NCBI GenBank assembly: GCA_020248945.1
Contig: JADCGQ010000021.1
Location: 62,001 to 126,000, forward strand
Direction of reading: 5' to 3'
DNA: 64,000 nucleotides
DNA from: Rubrivivax sp.
GTDB lineage: Bacteria; Pseudomonadota; Gammaproteobacteria; Burkholderiales; Burkholderiaceae_C
Shown here piece after piece: positions 14,836 through 26,700 of the stretch. Under the pieces are notes generated by a model that was not told the origin of the DNA, searched no databases, and saw nothing but the letters and a program-made list of their open reading frames with translations. Within the stretch, counting starts at the first letter, position 1. Each line of letters opens with the position of its first letter. The position numbers were made by a program, and so were the translations under genes.

Positions 14836-16647
14836 ATGCCGTCGTCAGCCCTTCCCCGTACAAACCCGAGGCGCCGCTCCCCGATCGCGGCCACCGGAGA
14901 CACGCCCTTGAAGAGCAAGAAGACCGCCAGGCCCGCAGCCCCCAAGCCCGCGGCCGATACCGCCGCGCTGCCCCCCTCGGCCGAGGCCTTTGGCGCCGCG
15001 CTGACCGACTCCTTCAAGGCCCTCGGCGGCCTGGCGGTGCCGGTCGACCGCCTGGCCGGCATCCAGGGCGACTACCTCAAGAACGCCACCGAGATGTGGA
15101 ACCAGGCGCTGCACCGCCTGCAAGGCGACGCGCCCTCGGCCACCGCCCAGCCGCTCGCCGACCGCCGTTTCGCCCACAGCGAGTGGGCCGCCAACCCGGT
15201 GGCCGCGACGATGGCGCAGCTGTACCTGCTGAACGCGCGCACCCTGATGACGCTGGCCGACAGTGTCGAAGGCGACGCCAAGACCCGGGCGCGCATCCGA
15301 TTCGCGGTGCAGCAGTGGGTCGATGCCACGAGCCCGAGCAACTTCCTGGCCTTCAACCCCGAGGCGCTGAAGAAGGCCGTCGAGACCCAGGGCGAGAGCA
15401 TCGGCAAGGGCCTGCAGCACCTGCTCGAAGACGTGCGCAAGGGCCATGTCTCGCAGACCGACGAGAGCGTGTTCGAGGTCGGCCGCAACGTCGCCACCAC
15501 CGAAGGCAGCGTGGTGTTCGAGAACGAGCTGTTCCAGCTCATCGAATACAAGCCGCTCACCGCGAAGGTGCACGAGCGGCCGATGCTCTTCGTGCCGCCG
15601 TGCATCAACAAGTACTACATCCTCGACCTGCAGCCCGACAACTCGGTGATCCGCTACACCGTCGAGCAGGGCCACCGCACCTTCGTCGTGAGCTGGCGCA
15701 ACCCCGACGAATCGCTCAAGGGCAAGACCTGGGACGACTACATCGAGCAGGGCCCGATCGAGGCCATCCACACGGTGCAGGCCATCACCGGCGCCGAGAC
15801 CATCAACACGCTGGGCTTCTGCGTCGGGGGCACCATCCTCGCCACCGCGCTGGCGGTGCTGGCGGCGCGCGGTGAGCAGCCGGCCGAGAGCGTGACGCTC
15901 CTGACCACGCTGCTGGACTTTGCCGACACCGGCATCCTCGACATCTTCGTCGACGAAGGCAGCGTGCAGCTGCGCGAGATGACCATCGGCGCGCAGGCGC
16001 CCGCCGGCCCCGGCCTGCTGAAGGGCCAGGAGCTGGCCACCACCTTCAGCTTCCTGCGGCCGAACGACCTGGTCTGGAACTACGTGGTGGGCAACTACCT
16101 CAAGGGCGAGACGCCGCCGCCCTTCGACCTGCTCTACTGGAACGGGGACAGCACCAACCTGCCGGGCCCGTTCTACTGCTGGTACCTGCGCCACATGTAC
16201 CTGCAGAACGAGTTGAAGAAGCCCGGCGCGCTCACCGTCTGCGGCGAGCGTGTCGACCTCGGCGCCATCGAGGCACCGTTTTTCGTCTACGGCAGCCGCG
16301 AGGACCACATCGTGCCCTGGCAGTCGGCCTACGCCTCGGTGCCGTTGATCAAGGGCGAGCGCACCTTCGTGCTCGGCGCCAGCGGCCACATCGCTGGCGT
16401 CATCAACCCGCCGGCCAAGGGCAAGCGCAGCCACTGGGTGAGCACGCAGCCCTCGGCGAAACTGCCGGCCAAGGCGGACGACTGGTTCAAGACCGCCACC
16501 GAACACCCGGGCAGCTGGTGGCCGGTGTGGAGCGGCTGGCTCAAGAGCCGCGGCGGCAAGCTCGTCAACGCGCCCAGGGCCGCCGGCTCGGCGCGCTTCA
16601 AGGCCATCGAACCGGCCCCGGGCCGCTACGTCAAGGCCAAGGCCTAG
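14836..16647 (+). CDS. phaC: Class I poly(3-hydroxyalkanoate) synthase
   Basis: 603 residues. Polymerises (R)-3-hydroxybutyryl-CoA into PHB on granule surfaces. The lipase-like box is GFCVGG with nucleophile Cys329; the acid Asp lies in GSREDHIVPW and the base His in GASGHIAGVINPP. The preceding NVATTEGSVVFENELFQLIEY and FVPPCINKYYILDL are class I signatures. The ATG at 14836 has a GGAGAG ribosome site about 10 nt upstream. An in-frame TTG at 14908 preceded by GGAG at 8 nt could also initiate, which would shorten the Pro/Lys-rich N-terminus by 24 residues. First gene of phaCAB. Confidence 0.97.
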   Translation: MPSSALPRTNPRRRSPIAATGDTPLKSKKTARPAAPKPAADTAALPPSAEAFGAALTDSFKALGGLAVPVDRLAGIQGDYLKNATEMWNQALHRLQGDAPSATAQPLADRRFAHSEWAANPVAATMAQLYLLNARTLMTLADSVEGDAKTRARIRFAVQQWVDATSPSNFLAFNPEALKKAVETQGESIGKGLQHLLEDVRKGHVSQTDESVFEVGRNVATTEGSVVFENELFQLIEYKPLTAKVHERPMLFVPPCINKYYILDLQPDNSVIRYTVEQGHRTFVVSWRNPDESLKGKTWDDYIEQGPIEAIHTVQAITGAETINTLGFCVGGTILATALAVLAARGEQPAESVTLLTTLLDFADTGILDIFVDEGSVQLREMTIGAQAPAGPGLLKGQELATTFSFLRPNDLVWNYVVGNYLKGETPPPFDLLYWNGDSTNLPGPFYCWYLRHMYLQNELKKPGALTVCGERVDLGAIEAPFFVYGSREDHIVPWQSAYASVPLIKGERTFVLGASGHIAGVINPPAKGKRSHWVSTQPSAKLPAKADDWFKTATEHPGSWWPVWSGWLKSRGGKLVNAPRAAGSARFKAIEPAPGRYVKAKA

Positions 16648-16672
16648 ACTTCGAAATCAGGAGATCCCTCAC

Positions 16673-17857
<1,185 letters not shown>

Positions 17858-17904
17858 CGCCATCCAATCCAGTCAACACACCCCGCAACGGGAAGGAGAG
17901 AGAC

Positions 17905-18645
17905 ATGTTCGATCAGAAGGTAGCCTACGTCACGGGCGGCATGGGTGGCATCGGCACCGCCATCTGCCAGCGCCTGCACAAGGAAGGCTTCAAGGTCATC
18001 GCCGGCTGCGGCCCGAGCCGCGACCACGTGAAGTGGATCGACGAGCAGAAGGCCCTGGGCTACACGTTCTACGCCAGCGTCGGCAACGTCGCCGACTGGG
18101 ACAGCACCGTGGCGGCGTTCGGCAAGGCCGTGGCCGAACACGGCCCGATCGACGTGCTCGTCAACAACGCCGGCATCACCAAGGACCGCATGTTCCTGAA
18201 GATGACGCCCGAGGACTGGAAGGCCGTCATCGACACCAACCTGAACAGCATGTTCAACGTCACCAAGCAGGTGGTGCCGGGCATGGTGGAAAAGGGCTTC
18301 GGCCGCATCATCCAGATCAGCTCGGTCAACGGCGAGAAGGGCCAGGCCGGCCAGACCAACTACTCGGCCGCCAAGGCCGGCATGCACGGCTTCACGATGG
18401 CGCTGGCGCAGGAACTGGCCGCCAAGGGCGTGACGGTGAACACCGTGAGCCCGGGCTACATCGGCACCGACATGGTCCGCGCGATCAAGCCCGAGATCCT
18501 GGAGAAGATCGTCGCCACGATCCCGGTCAAGCGCCTGGGCACGCCTGAGGAGATCGGCTCCGTGGTGGCCTGGCTGGCCGGCCCGGATTCGGGCTTCACC
18601 ACCGGCGCCGACTTCAGCTGCAACGGCGGCCTGCACATGGGATGA
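17905..18645 (+). CDS. phaB: Acetoacetyl-CoA reductase (NADPH)
   Basis: 246 residues, the standard PhaB length. Reduces acetoacetyl-CoA to (R)-3-hydroxybutyryl-CoA. It is an SDR-fold enzyme: TGGMGGIG nucleotide loop (10-17), NNAG at 87-90 and the catalytic Ser140, Tyr153 and Lys157 in ISSVNG and YSAAKAG. The start at 17905 follows a GGAAGGAGAGA ribosome site. Last gene of phaCAB. The usual phaR regulator gene does not follow; a hairpin-rich spacer and a two-partner secretion operon do. Confidence 0.97.
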   Translation: MFDQKVAYVTGGMGGIGTAICQRLHKEGFKVIAGCGPSRDHVKWIDEQKALGYTFYASVGNVADWDSTVAAFGKAVAEHGPIDVLVNNAGITKDRMFLKMTPEDWKAVIDTNLNSMFNVTKQVVPGMVEKGFGRIIQISSVNGEKGQAGQTNYSAAKAGMHGFTMALAQELAAKGVTVNTVSPGYIGTDMVRAIKPEILEKIVATIPVKRLGTPEEIGSVVAWLAGPDSGFTTGADFSCNGGLHMG

Positions 18646-19021
18646 GCACGGACGTGGGACCGTCCTGAGGACGGTTCCTCGCCGTGCGAACGACGGCGCG
18701 CGTCCCGCGCGCGCCGGCTGGGGCAAGTCAGGACGTGAAGGCCCGAAAAGGGCCTGAACGCCTGACGAACGACCACGGGCGATTTCACGCCCGTGGGCTG
18801 GGGCGAACGACGGCGCGCTCTCCCCCGCGAGAGGGGGGCCGCCCCCCAGGTCATCCCCTCGCGAAGTCTTGCGGTGGCCGCGGCCTTTCTCTACAACCCG
18901 AGATACAAATCACCGGTGGTGCGGCAGGTGCGTGGGCGAACAGCCTGGACCTGGGCGCCGCCCGGCCCGGCCGATACCGGCGGGCCCTTGAGAACGCGGG
19001 TGCAGCATGGGGGAAGGGCCA
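18646..19021 (+). repeat. Gene-free spacer with five clustered perfect hairpins
   Basis: This 376-nt gap holds no convincing gene. Five inverted repeats lie within 190 nt: 18659-18665/18669-18675 (ACCGTCC, loop TGA); 18694-18702/18708-18716 (CGGCGCGCG); 18739-18744/18750-18755 (AGGCCC, loop GAAAA); 18773-18781/18788-18796 (CCACGGGCG); and the C-run/G-run palindrome 18822-18847, whose GGGGGGC-c-GCCCCCC core resembles the element at 11767-11789. The 16-mer GCGAACGACGGCGCGC occurs twice (18686-18701 and 18803-18818). The cluster may end phaCAB transcription and insulate the tpsBA operon; none of the stems is followed by a T-tract. Confidence 0.65.
18869..18897 (+). promoter_or_regulatory. Candidate sigma-70 promoter for tpsB-tpsA
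   Basis: TTGCGG (18869-18874) and TACAAC (18892-18897) with a 17-nt spacer in the only AT-richer part of the spacer. A second -10-like TACAAA begins at 18904. The transcript would have a leader of roughly 115-120 nt before the TpsB start at 19022. Confidence 0.4.
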
Positions 19022-20713
19022 ATGGCTTGGCGCAGACAAGCATGTGCGGGGCGGTGGGCGGCCGCACGGCTGCTCGCCCGGTCTGTGGCACTCAGCGCGC
19101 TCGCGCCGGCGCTGGTGCTGGCTCAGACCCCGACCCCGAGCCCGACCCCGCCCGCTGAACCACCGCGCGCCGCCGCCGAGGCCGGCCCCGAGGTGCAGGT
19201 GCGTGGCTTCGTCGTCGAAGGCAACACCCTGCTGGCGCAGGAGCGGCTCGATGCCGTGCTGGCGCCCTACATGGGCCCCAACCGCCTGGCAAGGCTGCGC
19301 GAAGCCGCTGCGGCGGTGCAAGACCTCTACCGGCTCGAAGGCTACGGCGGCGTCGTCGCCTTCCTGCCCGGGCAGACGGCGGCGGACGGCATCGTGCGCA
19401 TCCGGGTGGTCGAAGGCAAGCTCAGCAAGGTCGGTGTCAGTGGCCATCGGCTGTACAGCGCCGACGCCATCCGCGCCGCGCTGCCGGCGCTCAAGGAGGG
19501 CCGCACGCCTGAAGTGCGCCTGATCGACGCCCAGTTGCAACTGGCCAACGAGAACCCCGCGCGCAACGTGCAGGTGCTGCTGCAGCCCGGCAGCGAGCCG
19601 GCCACGGTCGAGGCGCAGCTCACCGTCACCGAGCGCTCGGCCACGCGCACCACGCTGCGGGCCGACAACACCGGCAGCCAGTCGAGCGGGCGCTGGCGCA
19701 CCGCCCTGGGCTGGCAGCACGCCAATCTCTTCGGCACCGACCAGGTGCTCAACCTCGAAGCCCAGACCGCGCCGCGCGACGCCCGCAACGTCAAAATCCT
19801 CAGCGGCGCCTGGCGCCTGCCGCTGCCGGCCCAGCTCAGCACCATCGACGCCTTCGCCGCCTGGAGCGATGTGAAGAGCGGCGCCACCGCCACCGCTGCG
19901 GGCGACCTCGACTTCCAGGGCCAGGGCACGGTCATCGGCCTGCGCGGCACGCGCTACCTGCCGCGTTGGAACACACTCGACCAGCGCATCAGCCTCGGCC
20001 TGGAGTCGCGCGAGTACCGCAACCAATGCACGATCGAAGGCCTGCCGGAGGCCGCCTGCGGCTCGGCCGGTGCCAGCGTGTCGCTGCAGCCGGTCAACCT
20101 CACCTACACGGCGCAGTCCGCCGGCGAACTGCCCTGGGGCCTGAGCCTGGGCCTGCACGGCAACACCGCGATGGGCGGGCGCCACGGCAAGGCCGCGGAC
20201 TTCGAAGCCGTGCGCGCCGGCTCCACCCGCATCTACAAGCTCGGCCGCGTGGCGGCCAACATCGGCACCGGCGCGCTGCCCTGGCTGTGGGAAGCTGGCT
20301 TCACCTTGCAGTTCAGCGCCCAGGCCACCCGCTCGACGCTGGTGCCGGGCGAGCAGTTCGGCATCGGCGGCGCGCAAAGCGTGCGCGGCTATGACGAGCG
20401 CGAACTCAACGGCGACAACGGCGCGCAGCTCAGCATCGAACTCGTCACCGCCAACCTGCTCGACAAGCTCTTCGGCGAGCCGGCGCTGCTGCGCCTGCTG
20501 CTGCTGGCCGACGCCGGCCACGTGAACAACCCCAATGGCGACAACTGCCAGGAAAACCGCACCAGCTGCCGCATCGGCTCGCTCGGCCTGGGGCTGCGAT
20601 TTGCGCAAGGCGACTTCGCGGCCCGGCTGGACGTGGCCCGTGCCTACGCCGCCGGCGCGCGCACCGACAAGGGCGACATCCGCGCCCACGCCACCTTCAC
20701 CTTCGGGTTCTGA
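19022..20713 (+). CDS. TpsB-type two-partner secretion transporter (ShlB/FhaC/HecB family)
   Basis: 563 residues. Outer-membrane pore that exports its partner TpsA, encoded 24 nt downstream. A signal peptide (LARSVALSALAPALVLAQ) and a Pro-rich linker are followed by a POTRA-like region (VQVRGFVVEGNTLLAQERLDA, ~55-135; then IRVVEGKLSKVGVSG, ~140-210) and a 16-stranded-type barrel. Near the end is SVRGYDERELNGDNG, the conserved VRGY motif of the L6 loop, and the protein finishes with a typical outer-membrane aromatic end (ATFTFGF). The start at 19022 was chosen because GGGAAGGG precedes it; an ATG at 19007 would add five residues. The tight spacing to tpsA marks a two-gene operon. Confidence 0.93.
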   Translation: MAWRRQACAGRWAAARLLARSVALSALAPALVLAQTPTPSPTPPAEPPRAAAEAGPEVQVRGFVVEGNTLLAQERLDAVLAPYMGPNRLARLREAAAAVQDLYRLEGYGGVVAFLPGQTAADGIVRIRVVEGKLSKVGVSGHRLYSADAIRAALPALKEGRTPEVRLIDAQLQLANENPARNVQVLLQPGSEPATVEAQLTVTERSATRTTLRADNTGSQSSGRWRTALGWQHANLFGTDQVLNLEAQTAPRDARNVKILSGAWRLPLPAQLSTIDAFAAWSDVKSGATATAAGDLDFQGQGTVIGLRGTRYLPRWNTLDQRISLGLESREYRNQCTIEGLPEAACGSAGASVSLQPVNLTYTAQSAGELPWGLSLGLHGNTAMGGRHGKAADFEAVRAGSTRIYKLGRVAANIGTGALPWLWEAGFTLQFSAQATRSTLVPGEQFGIGGAQSVRGYDERELNGDNGAQLSIELVTANLLDKLFGEPALLRLLLLADAGHVNNPNGDNCQENRTSCRIGSLGLGLRFAQGDFAARLDVARAYAAGARTDKGDIRAHATFTFGF

Positions 20714-20737
20714 CGCTCGAGCCCCAGGGAGCCCACG

Positions 20738-23700
20738 ATGCACTGCCCGCCGCCCGCCCCGCCCCGCCTGAAGCCCCTGGCCCAGGCGCTGATCGCGGCC
20801 AGCCTGCTGAGCGCCGGCCTGCCCGGGCTGGGCCCCGTGGCGCATGCCCAGAAGACGGCCCCGCTGGCACCGCCCACCGCCCTGCCCAGCGGGCTGAACG
20901 TCGTGGCCGGCCAGGCGCAACTGGCCGTGCAGGGCGCACAGATGACCGTGCGCAACACGCCCGGGGCCATCCTGAACTGGCAGCGCTTCGACATCGGCGC
21001 GGCCGCCGGCGTGCACTTCGATCAGGCCAACGCCGCCAGCAAGGTGCTCAACCGCGTCGTCGGCAACGACCCGAGCCAGATCCTCGGCCGGCTGTCGAGC
21101 AACGGCCAGGTGTGGCTGCTCAACCCGCATGGCGTGCTCTTCGGCCACGGCGCGCGCGTCGACGTGGCCTCGCTGGTGGCCGGCAGCATGCGCATGCTCG
21201 ACAGCGACTTCCTCGCCGGCCGCTACCGGCTGAGCGCGCCCGAGGCCCTGGCCGGCAGCGTCGTCAACCAGGGCTTGCTGAGCAGCCGCTTCGGCGGCCA
21301 GATCCTGCTCGTCGGCGGCAGCGAGGTGCGCAACGAGGGCCAGATCAACGCCCCGGGCGGCCACGCCGGCCTCGTGGCCGGGCGCAGTGTCGAGCTGGTC
21401 GACACCGGCCTGCCCAACCTGGCCGTCAAGGTGACGGTGCCCGACCACAAGGCCGAGGTCACCAACCTCGGCCGCCTGGCCACGCCGGGCGGGCGCATCG
21501 ACATCTATGCCGGCATCGTCAACCAGCAAGGCCTGCTCGAGGCGCAGAGCCTGAGCGTGGGCGAACGTGGCGAGATCGTGCTGCAGGCCAGCGACACGCT
21601 GATGCTGCAAGCCGGCAGCCGCACCGATGCCAGCGGGCAGGGCAAGGCCCAAGGCGGCCGCATCGACTTGAGCGCACCGCAGATCGGCCTCGTGGGCGAT
21701 GCCCAGGTCGACGCCTCGGGCGCCACCGGCGGTGGCATCCGCATCGGCGGCGGGCTGCGCGGGCAGGAAGCCGACATCACCCACGCGCGGGCGCTGTTCA
21801 TGGGCGAGCAGGCCCGCGTCAACGCCGACGGCCGCGACGGCGACGGCGGCCGCATCGTGCTGTGGAGCGACCAGGTCACGCGCGGCCACGGTCACCTCAG
21901 CGCCCGCGGCGGGCTGCTGGGGCAGGGCGGCTTCATCGAGGTGTCGAGCAAGGGCGTGCTCGACTGGGGCGGCGGCGCCGACCTGCGCGTGGCCGACCTG
22001 AACCCGGCGCGCTACGGCACGCTGCTGCTCGACCCCGAGTTCATCGTCATCCAGCAAAGCAGCCCCAGCCTGGACGGCGTCGGCACCGGCGACCTCGCCA
22101 GCCCGAACCTGCTGTTCGGTGCCTTCCCCGGCGCCACCAGCGTCATCACCGCCAGTGCGCTGAACACGCAACTGGCCAGCGCCAACGTGGTGCTGCAGGC
22201 CAACCTCGACATCACGGTGGGCGTCACGACGACGCCCATCAGCGGCACGCGCGCACTGACGCTGCAGGCCGGGCGCGACATCATCGTCAACGGCGCCATC
22301 ACGGCCAACAGCGGCATCACGCTCAGCGCCAACGATCCCGCCGGCACCGACACCGGTATCGGCCGCGTCATCGTCAACGCCGCGCTCAACGCCGGCGCCA
22401 ACCCGCTCGTCATCACCAACAACGGTGGCAGTGGTGTTCACAGCGTCGCCGCCAACCTGACGGCGGGCAACCTCGCCATCACCGGCGAGACCGCGCTCAG
22501 CGGCACGCCCACCTTCAGCCTGACCAGCGGCTCGGCCACGACCGGCGCGCTCTCGGGCACGGGCAGCCTCGTCAAGGCCGGCACGGGCACGCTCACCGTC
22601 AACGGCGCGGCGACGCTGGCGGGCGCCACGCTGAACGGCGGCACGCTGGCCTTCAACGGCAGCACCTCGCTGGGCGCGCTTACGCTGAGTTCGGGCACGC
22701 TGGCCGGCAGCGGCAACGTCACCGTCGCGGGCGCGTTCAACGCCACCGGCGCCAACGTGGCGCTGGCTGGCGGGGGCACCTTCACGACCTCGGGCGCCAG
22801 CCTCGTCAACCTGACCACGGCCGGGGGCTCGCTGGAGTTCGGCGGAACCAAGCGCTGGGTCAACCAGGGCACGCTGACGATCGGCGGCGACGACCTGCTG
22901 CGCTTCACCAACGGCGGTACGCCCGAGCTGTTCAACGCCCTGGGCGCCACGATCGACATCACGAGCACGGCGGCGACGCCCATCCTCAATGACGCCGGCA
23001 CGACGCCGGCCCTGGTCAACGAGGGCCAGATCAACAAGTCTGCAGCCGGCCTGCAGGCGATCACGCTCAGCGCCAGCGGCTGGGTCGGCCGCTTCGACAA
23101 CCGGGGCGATGTGACGGTGGCCGCCGGCGGCAGCTTGCGCATTGCCGGCAACGGCACCGACACCGGGCGCTACATCCTGGGCGCCGGGGCCGAAGTGGAC
23201 TTCAGCAGCGCCACGCGCAGCCTGTCGCTGAACAGCGTGCCCAGCGCCGGCACCCTGCGCGTCAGCGGCGCGACGGTGTCGCTGGATGCGGGTGCCAGCC
23301 CGCTGACGCTGCCCAGCCTGGCCGTCACCAGCGGCTCGCTCACGGCCTCGAGCGCCGGCAACGTCACGGTCCCGGCGCTGGTGCTCAGCGGCGGCACGCT
23401 GACGCTGGGTTCCAGCTTCGGCAGCATCGCGCTGCCGGCCAGCGTCAGCGTCAGCGCGGCCACGCTGAACCTGAACGCCACGCTGCCCACCAGCATCACC
23501 GACCTGAGCCTGAGCACCGCCACGCTGGGCGGCAGTGCGACGCTCAATGTCGCGGGCAGCTTCAGCGCCGCCGGCACCAGTGCCGTGCTGGGCGGCACCG
23601 GCACGCTCAACACCGCGGGCACGTCGACGGTCAACTTCTCGGCGGCCGACGCGGCGCTGCAGATCCAGGACAGCCGGCGCTGGGTGAACAGCGGCACGCT

Positions 23701-26700
23701 CAACCTGGACGGCGACGACCGCCTGCTGTTCGACCGCACCAGCGGCACACCCTCGCCGACGTTGGTGAACACCGCCAGCGGCATCTTCAACTTCAACACC
23801 ACGGCGGCCAACGCGGTGTCGATGAGCAGTTCGCTGACGGCCATCTTCGACAACGCCGGCACCATCAACAAGCCCGGCAGCGCCGATCAGACGCTGTCGC
23901 TGAGCAGCGCGGGTTGGCTGGGCAGCTTCAACAACAGCGGCACCGTCAACCTGGGTGGGGGTTCGCTGAGCATCCTTGCCAACGGCAACGACAGCGGCAG
24001 CTACGTCCTGGCGCCCGCGGCCACCTTGTCGTTCGCCGGCGGCACGCGCACGCTCGACGCGACCGGCTTGCCGACCAGCGGCGCGCCGCTGCGCGTGGCC
24101 GGTGGCACGCTGACCGTTGCCGGCAGCGGCGCGATCACGCTGCCGTCTCTGCTGGTGAGCGCGGGTGTGCTCAACGTGGCCAGCAGCGGCAGCCTGACCG
24201 TGCCGAGTCTGGTGCAGTCCGGCGGCACGTCCAACCTGTCGGCCTCGGGCAACCTGGCCCTGGATGCACTCGACCTGAGCGGAGGCACCGTTTCGCTGGC
24301 CTCGTCGTTTGCCGACATCACGCTGCCGGCGGCGCTGGCCGCCCGCAACGCCACGCTGTCGCTGAGCGCGCCGCTGGGGTCAACGGTCACCAGCCTGGTG
24401 CTCGACAACGCCACGCTCGCGGGCAATGCCTCGCTCACGGTGTCGGGCACCTTCACGGCGCAGGGCACCACCGCGGTGCTGTCGGGCACCGGCACGCTCG
24501 TCACCCAGGGCACGTCGACGGTCGACCTCTCGGCTGCCGAAGGCTCAATGCAGATCGTCGACAGCTGGCGCTGGCGCAACGAGGGCACGCTCAACCTCAA
24601 CGGCGACGACCGGATCTGGTTCCGCCGCACCACCGGCACGCCCTCGCCCACGCTGGAGAACGCGCTCGGCGCTGTCTTCAACCTGAACACCAGCGACCCC
24701 AACCCGCTGATCAACGACGGCGCGGTGCTGCCGGTGTTCAACAACGCTGGCACGCTTAACAAACCTGGCAGCGGCGTGCAGGCGCTGGCGCTCAACGGCA
24801 GTGGCTGGATCGGCGCCTTCAACAACACCGGCAGCGTCAACGTCGCGGCCGGCACGCTGCGCGTGCTGGCTGACGGCACCGACACCGGCGTCTACAACCT
24901 GGCCTCCGGCAGCCTGCTCGAGTTCGGCATCGGCGACCGCAGCCTCGTCGCCACCAGCCTGCCCGCCACGGGTGGCAGCCTGCGCATCAGCGGCGGCGCC
25001 GTCACGGTGGCCGGCGCGGGCGCGATGACGATGCCGGCGCTGCAACTCAGCGGCACGTCGAGCTTCACGCTCACGGGCGCGGCCAGCCTGAGCGTGCCCA
25101 GCCTCACGCAATCGGCCGGCACGATGCTGCTGGGGGCCACTGGCGGCATCACGGTGTCGAGCCTGGCGCTCACCGGCGGCACGCTGACGCTGCGCTCCGA
25201 CTTCGCCGGCAGCACGCTGCCCTCGGCGCTGGCGGTGGCCAACGCCGTGCTCAACCTGGACGGCCCCGTCACCACCACCCTGGCCAGCCTGCTGCTGGAC
25301 AACGCCACCCTCGGCGGCAATGCCTCGACCACGGTGACGGGCGCGTTCACGGCCCAGGGCCCCACCGTCGTGCTGGGCGGCACCGGCACCTTGCGCACCG
25401 AGGGCACGTCCACGGTCGAGTTCAGCGGCGCGGGCGGCGCGCTGCAGATCTTCGACTCGCGGCGCTGGCTCAACGCCGGCACGCTCAACCTCAACGGCGA
25501 CGACCGGCTGTGGTTCCGCCGCAGCGGTGGCACGCCGATGCCGACGCTCGAAAACGCGCCGGGCGGTGTCATCAACCTCAACACCAGTGACGCGACGCCG
25601 CTGCTGAACGACTTTGCCTCCGCCCAGTTCATCAACGCCGGCACGCTCAACAAGACCGGCAGCACGCTGCAGACGATCGCGCTGTCCACAGGCGGCTGGA
25701 TCGGCAACTTCAACAACACCGGCACCGTCAACGCGGCGGCCGGCACCTTGCGCGTGCAGGCCGACGGCATCGACACCGGCGTCTACTCGCTGGCCGCGGG
25801 CGCCTCGCTGGAGTTCAACTCGGGCGCGCGCAGCCTGGTCGGGGGTGGTTTGCCCACCAGCGGTGCCTTGCTGCGCGTGTCGGGCGGCACCCTCACGATC
25901 AGTGGCGACGGGGCCACGGCCTTGCCGCCGCTGGAAGTGTCGGGCACCTCGGTCGTCACGCTCGCGGGGGCGGCCAGTTTCAGCCTGCCGTCGATCACGC
26001 AGACCGGCGGCACGGTCAGCCTGTCGGCGCAAGGCAACCTGTCGGCGGGTGTGCTGTCGCTCACCGGCGGCACGCTGACGCTGGGCTCTACCTTCGGCGC
26101 TCTGAGCCTGCCGGCCGATCTGGTGGTGACCAACGCGACGCTGAACCTCAACACCGCAGCCCCGCTGACGGCCGCCACGCTGCGGCTGGACAACGCCACG
26201 CTGGGCGGCTCGGTGTCGCTCACGGTCACCGGCGCCTTCAATGCGCTCGGCGCCGGTGCCGGCCTGCGCAGCAACGGCACACTCACGACGCTGGGCACGA
26301 CCACGGCCGAGTTCAGCACGGCGGGCGGCTTGCTCGGCGTGTTCGACGGCCAGCAGTGGGTGAACCGCGGCACCATCAACATCAATGGCGACGACCGCCT
26401 GTGGTTCGAGCGAACGATCTGCTGCAGCCAGACGCCGACGCTCACCAATGCCTCGGGCGCGGTCATCAACTTCAACACCACCAACGTCACGCCGCTGGGC
26501 ATGGACACGGGCATCGTGCCGTCGTTCACCAACGCGGGCACGCTGAACAAGAGCGCCGACGTCGCGCAGACCTTCGACTTCAACGCGAGTGGCTGGCTCG
26601 GTCGCTTCAACAACACCGGCACGGTCAACGTCACGGCGGGCACGCTGCGAATCGAGGGCAACGGCAGCGACACCGGCAGCTACGCCCTGGCGCCGACTTC

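Noticed and set aside
18646-19006. Possible tRNA or small RNA gene in the spacer
   Set aside because: Hairpins are present but no tRNA cloverleaf, anticodon arm or CCA-like end could be assembled.
18684-19523. 279-codon plus-strand frame upstream of and into tpsB
   Set aside because: Composition is Arg/Pro/Ser-rich, it reads through the hairpin cluster, and it conflicts with the tpsB frame.
21112-22992. Plus-strand alternative frame of 626 codons inside tpsA
   Set aside because: Arg/Gly/His-rich shadow of the TPS domain frame, which has clear motifs and a signal peptide.
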